Positions 27,075 through 36,506 of a stretch of DNA of 62,497 bases are shown in pieces (within the stretch, counting starts at the first letter, position 1; each line of letters begins with the position of its first letter). The notes under the pieces were generated by a model. That model did no database searches and was not told where the DNA came from. It saw only the letters and a program-made list of their open reading frames with translations. Source of the DNA: Anaerobium acetethylicum. Lineage in GTDB: Bacteria > Bacillota > Clostridia > Lachnospirales > Lachnospiraceae. A program made the position numbers and the translations under genes. The stretch is from assembly GCF_900096945.1 (NCBI RefSeq), contig NZ_FMKA01000019.1, positions 1 through 62,497 of the forward strand, written 5' to 3'.

Positions 27075-28472
27075 TTGACATCAGCTGTTGAAAAAAAAGA
27101 AAACAAGATGGGTACCATGCCCATTAACAAACTGCTCTTAACCATGTCGCTGCCGATCATGATTTCCATGCTCGTTCAGGCAATGTACAACATCGTTGAC
27201 AGTATATTCGTTGCCCAGATAGGTGAAAATGCCCTTGCTGCGCTTTCCCTTGCTTTTCCCATACAGAATCTTATGATTTCCGTCGGCGCCGGTACCTGTA
27301 TCGGCATAAATGCCCTGCTCTCACGCAGCCTCGGTGAAAAGAATTTCGAGGATGCCAACAAGACTGCCCTTAACGGCGTATTGCTTGCATTTTTGAGCTA
27401 TCTCGCTTTTGCACTCTTCGGACTGTTCTTTGCCAGATCCTTTTTTGCTGCCCAGACTTCCAATCCTGAAATCATAGAATATGGAACCCAGTACCTTTCG
27501 ATCTGTACTGTATTTTCCCTTGGCGTATTCATGCAGATAACCTTCGAAAGAATCCTGCAGTCTACGGGGAATACCTTCTACAACATGATTACCCAGGGGC
27601 TCGGTGCCATCATCAACATCATCCTGGATCCGATTCTGATTTTCGGCCTTTTCGGCTTTCCAAAGATGGGGGTTCCAGGCTCTGCCATCGCGACCGTGAT
27701 CGGACAGTTCGCAGCCATGTTCCTGTCAATCTATTTTAACCACAGCCGGAATCATGAAGTAGACCTTAGTTTCAAACATTTCAGGCCTGACCTGCGGATC
27801 ATCAAAACTATTTATTCCGTTGGCGTACCTTCCATCATCATGATGTCGATTGGGTCCGTCATGACTTATTTCTTCAATAAAATACTGCTCCTGTTCTCAT
27901 CTACGGCTGTCTCCGTTTTTGGCGTTTACTTTAAGCTTCAGAGTTTTGTGTTCATGCCGGTATTCGGGCTGAACAACGGCATGGTTCCCATCATCGCCTA
28001 TAACTATGGTGCAAGGAACAAAAAACGCATTATGGACACCATGTGGCTCTCCATACTTATGTCGGTAAGCATCATGGCTGTCGGGGCCCTTTCCTTTCAG
28101 CTTTTTGCGCCGCAGTTCCTGGGATTCTTCAATGCTTCTGAGGAAATGCTGGCAATCGGCGTGCCTGCATTAAAGATCATCAGCATCAGCTTCCTGTTCG
28201 CTGGCTACTGCATCATCGTCGGCTCCGTATTCCAGGCCCTTGGCAACGGCATGCTGAGTCTGATCAACTCCATTGCAAGGCAGCTTGTGGTGATACTTCC
28301 GGCCGCATATATCTTTGCCGTGAACTTTGGGCTCTCCTACGTATGGTGGTCCTTCCCCATTGCTGAAATAGCATCCGTGACACTGAGCACCCTGTTCCTG
28401 AAGCATACCTTTGATAAGAAGATCAAGCCTCTGGACCAGCCGGATGTGGAGTTCGAAACTGTCAGCGAATAG
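27075..28472 (+). CDS. MATE-family multidrug efflux transporter
   Basis: 465 residues, about twelve membrane segments in two related halves, with MSLPIMISMLVQAMYNIVDSIFVAQIGENALAALSLAFP at the N-terminus typical of NorM/MepA-like MATE proteins. It should export organic cations using a sodium or proton gradient; the substrate is unknown. It starts with TTG, eight bases after AAAGGAG; the next in-frame ATG is twelve codons in. Single-gene unit with its own terminator. Confidence 0.9.
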   Translation: MTSAVEKKENKMGTMPINKLLLTMSLPIMISMLVQAMYNIVDSIFVAQIGENALAALSLAFPIQNLMISVGAGTCIGINALLSRSLGEKNFEDANKTALNGVLLAFLSYLAFALFGLFFARSFFAAQTSNPEIIEYGTQYLSICTVFSLGVFMQITFERILQSTGNTFYNMITQGLGAIINIILDPILIFGLFGFPKMGVPGSAIATVIGQFAAMFLSIYFNHSRNHEVDLSFKHFRPDLRIIKTIYSVGVPSIIMMSIGSVMTYFFNKILLLFSSTAVSVFGVYFKLQSFVFMPVFGLNNGMVPIIAYNYGARNKKRIMDTMWLSILMSVSIMAVGALSFQLFAPQFLGFFNASEEMLAIGVPALKIISISFLFAGYCIIVGSVFQALGNGMLSLINSIARQLVVILPAAYIFAVNFGLSYVWWSFPIAEIASVTLSTLFLKHTFDKKIKPLDQPDVEFETVSE

Positions 28473-28480
28473 ATAGTATA

Positions 28481-28523
28481 AAACAAGCCGGAAAATCACT
28501 TTGGATTTCCGGCTTGTTTTTTT
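28481..28523 (+). terminator. MATE gene terminator
   Basis: AAACAAGCCGGAAA-N11-TTTCCGGCTTGTTT then more T; perfect 14-bp stem. Usable from both sides. It is followed at 28543-28559 by a half copy of the dispersed palindrome (GGGTCCTGAACAGTTAC). Confidence 0.9.
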
Positions 28524-28566
28524 AATTCTTTTATGTCGGGCAGGGTCCTGAACAGTTACCCCGGAT

Positions 28567-28743
28567 CTATACAAACCTGTTCTGGCCTTCATGATATTCA
28601 TAGTCGATTGTTTCAAGTTTTGAAACGATATCATCTTTCTCCACACACATACATTTGCACATCTCATCCAGGTTCTGGTAGCTGTCTCTGAGCTGGGTAT
28701 TTACATAGCTCAGAAGCATGACCGGTTCTTTCGGCATCATCAT
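28567..28743 (-). CDS. DUF4250 family small protein
   Basis: 58 residues starting MMMPKEPVMLLSYVNTQLRD and ending in YEYHEGQNRFV, with GGAGGG five bases before the first of three consecutive ATG codons. Length and the PKEPVMLLSYVN and DYEYHEGQN parts match the DUF4250 family common in Clostridia. A middle Cys cluster (CKCMCVEKDD) is less usual. Function unknown. It follows clpB's side of the gap but is transcribed toward the MATE terminator. Confidence 0.8.
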   Translation of the reverse strand: MMMPKEPVMLLSYVNTQLRDSYQNLDEMCKCMCVEKDDIVSKLETIDYEYHEGQNRFV

Positions 28744-28821
28744 CTTTTCCCTCCGTCGATTTTGTAGTGATTTTTTGATTTCTGCTCTGTCACTTTTCTA
28801 TACTTTTACTATTCTGTCATA

Positions 28822-31419
28822 TTACTTTTCTGTACTTCTCCTGACGCTGGCAGTGAGTTCTCCTTCAGCCACATCAATCAGGATGGTATCCTCTTCGCCT
28901 ACGCCTTCCGATAAGATCAGCCTTGCCGCAAGCGTCTCCACATGCTTCTGCAGGTATCTCTTCAGCGGCCTTGCTCCGTATACGGGATCGTATCCTCGTT
29001 CCACAATCAGTGCCTTGGCATCCTCCGTCAGCTCAACGGTGATTCCCTTTTCTTCAAGCCTTACATTGAGCTCATCTATCAGCAGATTTATTATCATGCC
29101 GATATTGGCTTTTGTCAATGGCTTAAATAAAATTATTTCATCAAGCCTGTTCAGGAATTCCGGCCGGAAGTGGTTTCTAAGGTCGTACATGACAAGTTTC
29201 TCAGCTTCAGGGTCGATTTCGCCGGCCTCGTTGATTCCATCCAGCAGGTAGTTAGAGCCTATGTTTGAGGTCATGATCAGGATGGTGTTCTTGAAATCTA
29301 CCGTACGCCCCTGGGAATCGGTAATCCTGCCGTCATCCAGCACCTGGAGCAGCACGTTGAATACATCAGGATGGGCTTTTTCGATTTCATCAAAGAGCAC
29401 TACGGAATAAGGTTTCCTGCGGACTGCCTCTGTGAGCTGGCCGCCCTCTTCATATCCCACATATCCCGGAGGCGCTCCGATGAGCCTTGAAACGGAGAAT
29501 TTCTCCATGTATTCGCTCATGTCGATGCGGACAATATTCTGCTCGTCATCAAACAGGCTGGCCGCCAGGGCTTTTCCAAGTTCCGTCTTTCCGACCCCTG
29601 TAGGTCCGAGGAACAGGAAGGAACCGATGGGCTTGTCGGGATCCTTGATGCCGGCCTTTGAACGAATAATAGCATCCGTTACCTTGTTGACGCCCTCGTC
29701 CTGGCCGACGACCCTCTTATGGAGCTCCTCATCCAGATGCAGCGTCTTGTTTCGTTCGCTTTCCGTCAGTTTTGTAACAGGGATTCCTGTCCATCTGGAA
29801 ATGATTTTCGCTATCTCGTCCTCTGTCACGCTTTCGCGCACCAGGGAAAGGTCTTTCTTCTTTACATTTTCTTCTTCTATGGCCAGCTGCTTCTCAAGCT
29901 GCGGGAGCTTCCCGTACTGGAGCTCTGCCGCCTTGTTCAGGTCATACTCCCTCTGGGCTATCTGGATCTGGTTATGAAGATCTTCGATTTCTTCCCTCAG
30001 TTTCTGAAGCTTTTCGACGGAATTCTTTTCATTTTCCCACTGTATCTTTTTTGAAGTGAACTGTTCCCTGAGCTCTGCCAGCTCCTTTTGAAGGTCTGTG
30101 AGCCTTTCGATACTGAGCCTGTCTGTCTCTTTTTTCAGGGCAGCCTCTTCGATTTCCATCTGCATGACCCTTCTCGAAAGTTCGTCAAGCTCTGTCGGCA
30201 TAGAATCCATCTCCGTCTTGATCAGGGCACAAGCCTCATCCACAAGGTCAATTGCCTTGTCCGGAAGGAACCTGTCTGTGATATAGCGGTGGGAAAGGGT
30301 GGCTGCCGAAACCAGTGCCGAGTCGGTGATCTTCACCCCATGAAACACCTCGTACCTGTCTTTGATCCCCCTGAGTATGGAAATCGTATCCTCTACGGTC
30401 GGCTCGTCCACCAGGACAGGCTGGAATCTCCTCTCCAGGGCGGCATCCTTTTCAATGTATTTTCTGTATTCATCCAGGGTTGTAGCACCGATGCAGTGGA
30501 GTTCTCCTCTTGCAAGCATTGGCTTGAGCATGTTTCCGGCATCCATGGCGCCTTCCGTCTTGCCCGCCCCTACTATGGTATGGAGCTCATCGATGAAAAG
30601 TATGATCTGGCCATCGCTCTTTTTGACTTCCTCGAGTACAGCCTTCAGACGTTCCTCGAACTCGCCCCTGTATTTTGCACCGGCCACAAGGGCGCCCATA
30701 TCCAGGGCGAAAATCCGCTTGTCCTTGAGCCCTTCGGGGACGTCGCCCCGGACGATCCTCTGCGCGAGGCCTTCCACTGCCGCAGTCTTTCCGACACCTG
30801 GTTCGCCGATGAGAACCGGATTGTTCTTCGTCTTTCTCGAAAGGATGCGGATCACATTCCTGATTTCCGCATCACGTCCGATGACCGGGTCGAGCTTCTG
30901 ATCCCTGGCTCTTTCCACAAGGTCATAGCCGTATTTATTCAGAGTGTCATAGGTGGCTTCGGGATTATCGCTGGTAACCCTCTGGTTTCCCCTGACTCCG
31001 GAAAGTGCCTGGAGGAAGCGTTCCCTCGTTATGCCATATTCCTTCCAGATGGCTTTCATTGCAGCATTCGGATGCCTGAGCAGCGAAAGGAAAAGATGCT
31101 CTACAGAGACATACTCATCCCCCATCTGCTTCGCCTCATCCTCTGCGCTTACGAGAACCTTGTTCAGATTCTGGCCGATGTATACCTGCCCGCCTGAAAC
31201 CTTTACCCTTTTTTTCAGATATTCCTCTGCCTTGTTTACGAAATGCTCCTGGTTGATCTCCATCTTTGCAATCAGCTTCAATATAAGGCTGTCTTCCTGG
31301 GTCAGCAGGCTGTACAATAAATGTTCCTGTTCGATTTCCTGGTTGCCGTAGTCGTATGCTAATTTCTCACAATCATTTACAGCCTGAAGTGATTTCTGGG
31401 TGAATTTACTGATATTCAT
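28822..31419 (-). CDS. clpB: ATP-dependent disaggregase ClpB
   Basis: 865 residues from the ATG at 31419 (AGGAGGAG upstream). Domains in order: N-terminal Clp repeat domain ([14 protein letters not shown]), first AAA+ with Walker [10 protein letters not shown] near 200, the long ClpB-type coiled-coil middle domain (about 410-520), second AAA+ with GPTGVGKTE near 605, and the C-terminal D2-small domain. With DnaK it pulls proteins out of aggregates after heat stress. A possible promoter (TTGCAT followed by TATATT) is present near 31540; no CIRCE or clear CtsR box was seen. Confidence 0.96.
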   Translation of the reverse strand: MNISKFTQKSLQAVNDCEKLAYDYGNQEIEQEHLLYSLLTQEDSLILKLIAKMEINQEHFVNKAEEYLKKRVKVSGGQVYIGQNLNKVLVSAEDEAKQMGDEYVSVEHLFLSLLRHPNAAMKAIWKEYGITRERFLQALSGVRGNQRVTSDNPEATYDTLNKYGYDLVERARDQKLDPVIGRDAEIRNVIRILSRKTKNNPVLIGEPGVGKTAAVEGLAQRIVRGDVPEGLKDKRIFALDMGALVAGAKYRGEFEERLKAVLEEVKKSDGQIILFIDELHTIVGAGKTEGAMDAGNMLKPMLARGELHCIGATTLDEYRKYIEKDAALERRFQPVLVDEPTVEDTISILRGIKDRYEVFHGVKITDSALVSAATLSHRYITDRFLPDKAIDLVDEACALIKTEMDSMPTELDELSRRVMQMEIEEAALKKETDRLSIERLTDLQKELAELREQFTSKKIQWENEKNSVEKLQKLREEIEDLHNQIQIAQREYDLNKAAELQYGKLPQLEKQLAIEEENVKKKDLSLVRESVTEDEIAKIISRWTGIPVTKLTESERNKTLHLDEELHKRVVGQDEGVNKVTDAIIRSKAGIKDPDKPIGSFLFLGPTGVGKTELGKALAASLFDDEQNIVRIDMSEYMEKFSVSRLIGAPPGYVGYEEGGQLTEAVRRKPYSVVLFDEIEKAHPDVFNVLLQVLDDGRITDSQGRTVDFKNTILIMTSNIGSNYLLDGINEAGEIDPEAEKLVMYDLRNHFRPEFLNRLDEIILFKPLTKANIGMIINLLIDELNVRLEEKGITVELTEDAKALIVERGYDPVYGARPLKRYLQKHVETLAARLILSEGVGEEDTILIDVAEGELTASVRRSTEK

Positions 31420-31636
31420 AAAATCTCCTCCTATATGTTTCGCCTGCTCTGCGGTTACTATTCGCTCCTGCCCCGTAAATGTCCGCAAATCATCTCAACT
31501 ATTCATGTTTTCTTTTTTGTTTGTTCTATAACCAATATAACACATATTTAAAAAAATGCAAGATATTTTTACTGTACTGATTGCCCAATATCAATTATAA
31601 TTTTTACATCAGATCATTTAACCTTATCAAAGAAAT

Positions 31637-31735
31637 CCCCCGCTTCATTAAGCGGGGGAAGGACTCTGTTGAACTACCACGAAGTGGTAATAAGGTTATG
31701 AGCAACTATCGCAAGCGGATTATGAATATCCGCTT
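31637..31735. repeat. Chain of three perfect hairpins in the rpiB-like leader
   Basis: Hairpins: CCCCCGCTT-CATT-AAGCGGGGG (31637-31658), TACCAC-GAA-GTGGTA (31675-31689), AAGCGGAT-N7-ATCCGCTT (31713-31735). The first, with the following GGGAAGGACTCTGTTGAAC, is reminiscent of the end hairpins of IS200/IS605-type elements, but no tnpA or tnpB is near. The third has the same arms as the hairpin at 6579. Confidence 0.6.
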
Positions 31736-31751
31736 TTATGGAGGGATTACC

Positions 31752-32222
31752 ATGAAAATAGCCGTTTCCAGTGATCACGCAGGTTTTGCATTGAAAGAAG
31801 AAATCAAAACCTTGCTCGCTACAGAAGGCCATGAAATCATCGACTTTGGACCTTATAACGAGGAACCCTGCGACTTGCCGGATTATGTGTATCCAGCTTC
31901 ACTTGCTGTTGCCGAAGGAAAGGCGGACAGGGGTATCTTTGTAGATGGCGTCGGATACGGCAGCGCCATGATTGCCAACAAAATATATGGCGTCTATGCG
32001 GCCGTCTGCCAGGATCCATTTTGCGCCAAACTGGCACGCTCCCACTCCAACACGAATGTTCTCTGCCTTGGCGGAAAGATTATCGGTTCCGGAATTGCTC
32101 TTGAAATTGTAACGGTCTGGCTTACGACTGATTACCTGAGCCATATTGAGAAGTACACAAACCGGGTGAACAAGGTTATGCAGATTTCAGAAAAGCATCT
32201 GAAAAAGCTGAGCGGAGTATAG
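31752..32222 (+). CDS. RpiB/LacA/LacB-family sugar-phosphate isomerase
   Basis: 156 residues from the ATG at 31752 (GGAGGG six bases before); the frame is open further upstream through the hairpin array. MKIAVSSDHAGFALKEEI and SHSNTNVLCLGGKIIG are family hallmarks. The catalytic Cys found in E. coli RpiB (ICGTGIG) is Asp here: FVDGVGYGSAMIANK. The enzyme may therefore use another base or act on a different sugar phosphate than ribose 5-phosphate, so I leave the gene unnamed. It stands alone between clpB and the metal ATPase. Confidence 0.82.
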   Translation: MKIAVSSDHAGFALKEEIKTLLATEGHEIIDFGPYNEEPCDLPDYVYPASLAVAEGKADRGIFVDGVGYGSAMIANKIYGVYAAVCQDPFCAKLARSHSNTNVLCLGGKIIGSGIALEIVTVWLTTDYLSHIEKYTNRVNKVMQISEKHLKKLSGV

Positions 32223-32316
32223 GCTTCCGGTAGTCTCCAGCTATGCATCAGTAAGGCAGCCCGCTGGCATAGGCAAAGGCCTCTGCATGGGCTTCTGGCC
32301 AGAAGCCCTGTCTGCC

Positions 32317-34239
32317 TTATCTGCTCCTGCCGCCGATCAGCCTTATGGCATTCAGGATTGCCAGAACCGACACGCCTACATCGGCGAACACTGCAGCCCA
32401 CATGGACGCCGCACCAAAAGCCGCAAGCAGCAGTACGAAAAGCTTGATGCCGAGGGCGAATACGATGTTCTGCTTCACGATCCGCAATGTCTTTTTTGAA
32501 ATTTTGATGGCTTCCGCAACTTTTGACGGTTCGTCTGTCATGATCACTATGTCGGCTGCTTCGATTGCCGCATCGGACCCGAGTCCGCCCATTGCAATCC
32601 CTATGTCGGCACCTGCCAGAACCGGGGCATCGTTGATTCCGTCCCCAACAAATATCAGCTTCCCTTTCGGGGATTTCTGTTTCATAAGTCCGACCATCTT
32701 TTCGACCTTGTCTGCCGGCAGAAGTTCCGTGTAGATTTCTGTTATCCCGAGCTTCTTCCCAACGCTTTCGCCTATGTTCTTCCTGTCTCCAGTCAGCATG
32801 ACGATCTTCTTTATTCCCATGGCCATCAGCTCTTTTACGGCCCTTTGGGAATCATACTTGATCTCATCCTCCACCAGAATATAGCCGGCATATTTTCCAT
32901 CCTCAGCTATATGGACAAGGGTGCCTGCTGCCGCTTCGTTTTCAATCCTGATTCCCAGATCATTCATGAGCTTTCGGCTTCCCGCATATACTGTCTTTCC
33001 GTCTATCAACGCCTTCACGCCATAGCCGGACAGCTCTTCTATCTCATCCATGCCTTCAGCATCTATGGCTTTTCCATATGCGTCCCTGATGGAAGCCGCT
33101 ATGGGATGGCTCGAATGGATTTCCGCATGGGCCGCCATCCTGATCAGGCGTTCTTCTGCTTCTGCTTTCATTTCCCCTGAAACGCTCTCTTTTAGCTCTG
33201 CATTTCCAGTGATTACTGATTCTGCCGGAAAAATACCGCTGACCTTGAAGTTTCCCTTTGTAAGGGTGCCGGTCTTGTCAAAGACTGCGATTTCCACGTT
33301 GGCAAGCGCTTCCAGATAATTGCTTCCTTTTACAAGTATCCCTCTTCGCGATGCGCCTCCGAGTCCGCCAAAGAAACTGAGCGGTATGGAAATCACCAAC
33401 GCGCAGGGGCATGAAATTACCAGGAATGTAAGTGCACGGTAGACCCAGTCCGCCCAGGAAGCCCCCGGTATAATAAGCGGCGGAATCAGAGCAAGAAGGG
33501 CAGCGGAAATGACGACAACCGGCGTGTAATACCTTGCAAACTTTGTGATGAAGTTCTCCGCCTCAGCCTTATGGCTGCTGGCATTCTCCACAAGCTCAAG
33601 GATTTTTGACACTGTGGATTCACCGAATTCCCTGCTGACCTTCACCTCGATGACGCCGTTCAGATTAATGCATCCGCTTACGACAGCTTCACCGGGGAAC
33701 ACTTCCCTGGGCTGGGTCTCCCCTGTAAGTGCTCTGGTATCCAGGTTCGAAGTTCCCTTGATCACTTCTCCGTCCAGCGGAACCCTCTCTCCCGGCCTGA
33801 TGAGAATCACTTCCCCAACATTCACTTCTTCCGGATCGACAGTTTCCAGTTTTCCTGCCCTTACCACGTTGGCATACTCCGGATAAATGTCCATCAGGTC
33901 TGAAATGGATTTGCGCGAGCGGTTTACAGCATATTTCTCAAACAGCTCCCCGATCTGGTAAAAAAGCATGACAGCTACTGCCTCCGGATATTCGCCGACC
34001 AGGAACGCGCCGACTGTTGCAATGGCCATCAGGAAATTCTCATCAAACACCTGTCCGCCTATGATGTTCCTGACTGCTCTTTTCAGTACCTGAGCGCCTA
34101 CAATCAGATATGCCGCAAGGTAAAGAGCCAGTTCAAGGTTGCCTTCTATATAGTTCAGTTTTACCAACACTGCCGTTGCAATATAGATTGCAATGGATAT
34201 GATTACTTTTATGAGGTTCTTCTTCATTTTTTCTGTCAT
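32317..34239 (-). CDS. P1B-type heavy-metal-translocating ATPase (Zn/Cd/Pb type)
   Basis: 640 residues. It has the P-type signatures DKTGTLTKG (phosphorylated Asp), TGES-like LTGETQPR, HSSHPIAASI (the HP locus) and GDGINDAP, and the transmembrane SCPCALVIS metal site. DVGVSVLAILNAIRL in the last helix carries the DxG motif of Zn2+/Cd2+/Pb2+ pumps (P1B-2). It has no N-terminal metal-binding domain of its own; that domain is a separate gene 3 bases upstream. Predicted to export toxic divalent metals. Operon: ArsR/CadC-type regulator, HMA protein, this ATPase. Confidence 0.92.
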   Translation of the reverse strand: MTEKMKKNLIKVIISIAIYIATAVLVKLNYIEGNLELALYLAAYLIVGAQVLKRAVRNIIGGQVFDENFLMAIATVGAFLVGEYPEAVAVMLFYQIGELFEKYAVNRSRKSISDLMDIYPEYANVVRAGKLETVDPEEVNVGEVILIRPGERVPLDGEVIKGTSNLDTRALTGETQPREVFPGEAVVSGCINLNGVIEVKVSREFGESTVSKILELVENASSHKAEAENFITKFARYYTPVVVISAALLALIPPLIIPGASWADWVYRALTFLVISCPCALVISIPLSFFGGLGGASRRGILVKGSNYLEALANVEIAVFDKTGTLTKGNFKVSGIFPAESVITGNAELKESVSGEMKAEAEERLIRMAAHAEIHSSHPIAASIRDAYGKAIDAEGMDEIEELSGYGVKALIDGKTVYAGSRKLMNDLGIRIENEAAAGTLVHIAEDGKYAGYILVEDEIKYDSQRAVKELMAMGIKKIVMLTGDRKNIGESVGKKLGITEIYTELLPADKVEKMVGLMKQKSPKGKLIFVGDGINDAPVLAGADIGIAMGGLGSDAAIEAADIVIMTDEPSKVAEAIKISKKTLRIVKQNIVFALGIKLFVLLLAAFGAASMWAAVFADVGVSVLAILNAIRLIGGRSR

Positions 34240-34242
34240 TGC

Positions 34243-34470
34243 TTATCTCCTGTATGGTCTGAGTTCCGCATCCGGCTCGATTTTTTTGATAATCCGGCCT
34301 GCCTGTTTAATGATTTCGTCAAACTGTCCGTCCTCTGCGTCAATCACAAGCTTTTTCGTCATGAAGGTGATCGCCACCTTATTCACGCCCTCCAGCTTTC
34401 CGATTGCATCTTCCATCTTAGATGCGCAGCTGGCACATCCCAGATCTTCTATTGTGTATATTTTTTTCAT
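34243..34470 (-). CDS. Free-standing heavy-metal-associated (HMA) domain protein
   Basis: 75 residues, one HMA fold with the metal-binding motif GCASCASKMEDAIG near 10-16. AGGAGG precedes the ATG and the stop lies 3 bases before the ATPase start. In most Cd/Zn ATPases this domain is fused to the pump; here it is split off and probably delivers metal to it or works as its regulatory domain. Confidence 0.88.
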   Translation of the reverse strand: MKKIYTIEDLGCASCASKMEDAIGKLEGVNKVAITFMTKKLVIDAEDGQFDEIIKQAGRIIKKIEPDAELRPYRR

Positions 34471-34522
34471 GATGATTCCTCCATTCCTATTCTTTATATC
34501 CGCTGTATAGTGTCCCGTTTAT

Positions 34523-34549
34523 GTTACTGGTCACGGAGTGAACAGTAAC
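34523..34549. repeat. Hairpin related to the dispersed palindrome
   Basis: GTTACTG-N13-CAGTAAC, perfect 7-bp arms, between the cadC-like gene and the HMA gene. The ends resemble those of the GTAACTATTCAGGAC repeat family, the centre does not. Confidence 0.45.
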
Positions 34550-34553
34550 CCTT

Positions 34554-35036
34554 TTATTCCTTTATGTGCTCCATCCCCTGGTTGATGATGGACTCTATAT
34601 GTCCGTCTGACAGGGAATAGAAAATGGTCTTGCCATCCCTTCTGTTCTTGACCAGCTGCATCTGCTTGAGGATCCGCAGCTGGTGGGAAATAGCAGACTG
34701 GGTCATGTTGAGAAGCTCCGCTATGTCGCACACGCACATCTCCGACTCGAACAGAACATACAAAATCCTGATCCTTGTCGAATCACCGAACACCTTGAAG
34801 AATTCAGCCAGGTCGTAAAGCGTCTCCTCGTCGGGCATATTGTCATTCACCTTCTGTATAATGTCGGCATGGGTGCAGAATGCGTCGCAGCCTTCAAACT
34901 GAGTCGTGCATTTCTTCATCCTGCCCGCTGTGCAGGACTTCTCTGATACTGCCTGGGAGTCTTCACATCTGCAGGTTGTTTTGGCTGTTAAGCCTGTCCT
35001 GACTATATCTTTGTCTTGTGATTTTTTATCAGCCAT
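34554..35036 (-). CDS. ArsR/SmtB-family metal sensor (CadC-like)
   Basis: 160 residues from the ATG at 35036, with GGAAGAAAG upstream; a longer start at 35069 would lie inside the operator. The winged helix holds ESEMCVCDIAELLNMTQSAISHQLRILKQ, with the ELCVCDL-type metal motif, and an N-terminal Cys-rich tail (TTCRCEDSQ, CTAGRMKKCTTQFEGCDAFC) like the Cd/Pb site of CadC. It should repress its operon until Cd, Pb or Zn binds. It heads the HMA/ATPase operon. Confidence 0.9.
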   Translation of the reverse strand: MADKKSQDKDIVRTGLTAKTTCRCEDSQAVSEKSCTAGRMKKCTTQFEGCDAFCTHADIIQKVNDNMPDEETLYDLAEFFKVFGDSTRIRILYVLFESEMCVCDIAELLNMTQSAISHQLRILKQMQLVKNRRDGKTIFYSLSDGHIESIINQGMEHIKE

Positions 35037-35053
35037 TACTTTCTTCCTTTCAT

Positions 35054-35073
35054 ATGAATACTTGTTCATATGT
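35054..35073. promoter_or_regulatory. Operator of the cadC-like operon
   Basis: Perfect inverted repeat ATATGAATACTTGTTCATAT, the usual ArsR/SmtB operator form (ATATGAA-N6-TTCATAT), 18 bases upstream of the chosen start of the regulator gene. Confidence 0.75.
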
Positions 35074-35153
35074 TTATATTATCAACTTTCATTTCTGTTG
35101 TCAATGTTTTTCAGGATAAGTAAAATCGTCGAATACTGAACTTACTAAAGAAC

Positions 35154-35288
35154 AAAAAGTTTTGCCTGCGAAACTCTCGCGCTGATGCGCAGTCGCTTCT
35201 GCGGCATATTCTTCTTGCGCGTCATGCGCCTCCTCACGAAGCGTTTTTAATATATGGGAAATTCGAGGAATTTCTTATATATTAAAAA
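35154..35288. repeat. Hairpin cluster between the cad and ars units
   Basis: Short GC-rich stem-loops GCGC-TGAT-GCGC (35179-35190), CGCAG-N6-CTGCG (35188-35203) and GCGC-N5-GCGC (35217-35229). They are followed by a long AT-rich hairpin, TTTTTAATATAT..GAAATTC-GAG-GAATTTC..ATATATTAAAAA (35244-35288). No gene. Purpose unknown; the last hairpin could help stop the arsenite-transporter transcript. Confidence 0.5.
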
Positions 35289-35330
35289 AATGCCTGAATA
35301 CCCATTATTATGGATCTTCAAGCATCTTTT
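35289..35330 (-). terminator. Terminator of the ars operon
   Basis: On the minus strand ATGCTTGAA...TTCAGGCAT followed by a run of T; 42 bases past the transporter stop. Confidence 0.7.
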
Positions 35331-35371
35331 AAATTATTATGACTGATAATCAAACAGGAAGTGACTGATTA

Positions 35372-36445
35372 TTAATGGACCATTCTTTTCTCAGAAGTTC
35401 CCTGCGGAAACCAGTGGGGCGTTTTATTTGCAATCTTGACCAGGATGAGCATAATCGGCACCTCGGTCAAAACACCAACAACCGTGGCAAGGGCAGCCGG
35501 CGACTCCATGCCAAATAATGCAATGGCAACAGCAACCGACAATTCAAAAAAGTTGGAGGCACCAATCATTCCAGCAGGAGCGGCTATATCGTGAGGAAGT
35601 TTCTGCACTCTGGCTGTCAGATATGCTATAAAAAAGATCAGGAATGTCTGGATTGTCAGCGGCACCGCTATGAGCAGGATATGCAGCGGATTGTTTAAGA
35701 TGACCTCTCCCTGGAAGGAGAACAAAAGTACCAGCATAAGCAGCAATCCGGCTATCGTAGCATTGTCGAACTTTGGAAGGAACTGTTTTTCAAAATATGC
35801 TGTTCCTTTTGTGTTTGTCACATGCATTCTTGTCAGAACACCGGCCGCCAAAGGTATCACTACAAAAAGCACGACGGATATGATCAGCGTATCCCAGGGT
35901 ACGGAGACATTGCTCACGCCAAGGAGAAATTTTACGATCGGCACAAATGCTATCAGGATGATCAGGTCATTGGTTGCCACCTGGACAACCGTATAGGCCG
36001 GATTTCCTTTTGTCAGCTGGCTCCATACGAATACCATGGCTGTACATGGCGCCGCCCCCAGCAGTACGGCACCCGCCAGATACTCTTTTCCCAGATCTGC
36101 AGGAATGAATCCTTTGAATACGACATAGAAAAAGAAGGAGGCGATGCCGAACATGGTAAATGGCTTGATCAGCCAGTTCACCACCCAGGTCACGTACAAT
36201 CCCTTCGGATTTTTTCCGACGTTCTTCACACTTTCAAAATCGACCTTCATCATCATCGGGTAGATCATGACCCAGATCAGGATTGCTGTAGGGATGGATA
36301 CGTTTGCATATTCAAACCTGCCAAAAAACTGTGGAATCCCAGGCAGGAATTTTCCAATCAGCACCCCGGCGCCCATGCAGAGCGCCACCCATACCGTTAA
36401 ATATTTTTGGAAAAAATTGATTTCTGCTGCTTTCACTTTACTCAT
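35372..36445 (-). CDS. ACR3-family arsenite efflux permease
   Basis: 357 residues, ten predicted membrane segments, matching the ACR3 (BASS superfamily) type rather than ArsB: YLTVWVALCMGAGVLIG at the start, the conserved Cys in LLGAAPCTAMVFVWSQL, ATNDLIILIAF and GASNFFELSVAVAIALFG. It exports arsenite or antimonite using the proton gradient. AGGAGAG precedes the ATG. It is the third gene after the ArsR-type regulator and the CoA-disulfide-reductase-like enzyme. Confidence 0.93.
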   Translation of the reverse strand: MSKVKAAEINFFQKYLTVWVALCMGAGVLIGKFLPGIPQFFGRFEYANVSIPTAILIWVMIYPMMMKVDFESVKNVGKNPKGLYVTWVVNWLIKPFTMFGIASFFFYVVFKGFIPADLGKEYLAGAVLLGAAPCTAMVFVWSQLTKGNPAYTVVQVATNDLIILIAFVPIVKFLLGVSNVSVPWDTLIISVVLFVVIPLAAGVLTRMHVTNTKGTAYFEKQFLPKFDNATIAGLLLMLVLLFSFQGEVILNNPLHILLIAVPLTIQTFLIFFIAYLTARVQKLPHDIAAPAGMIGASNFFELSVAVAIALFGMESPAALATVVGVLTEVPIMLILVKIANKTPHWFPQGTSEKRMVH

Positions 36446-36472
36446 TTACTGTCTCTCCTCTATTCTGATTTT

Positions 36473-36505
36473 GTGGCTGTTCAAGACTATGTCCTGAACA
36501 GTCAC
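36473..36505. repeat. Dispersed imperfect palindrome, copy 3
   Basis: GTGGCTGTTCAAGAC-TAT-GTCCTGAACAGTCAC, between the disulfide reductase gene and the ACR3 gene, inside the presumed ars transcript. Confidence 0.6.
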
Positions 36506-36506
36506 C

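Noticed and set aside
31581-31751. N-terminal extension of the rpiB-like frame
   Set aside because: The frame stays open by chance across the hairpin array; GGAGGG lies correctly before the ATG at 31752 and homology starts there.
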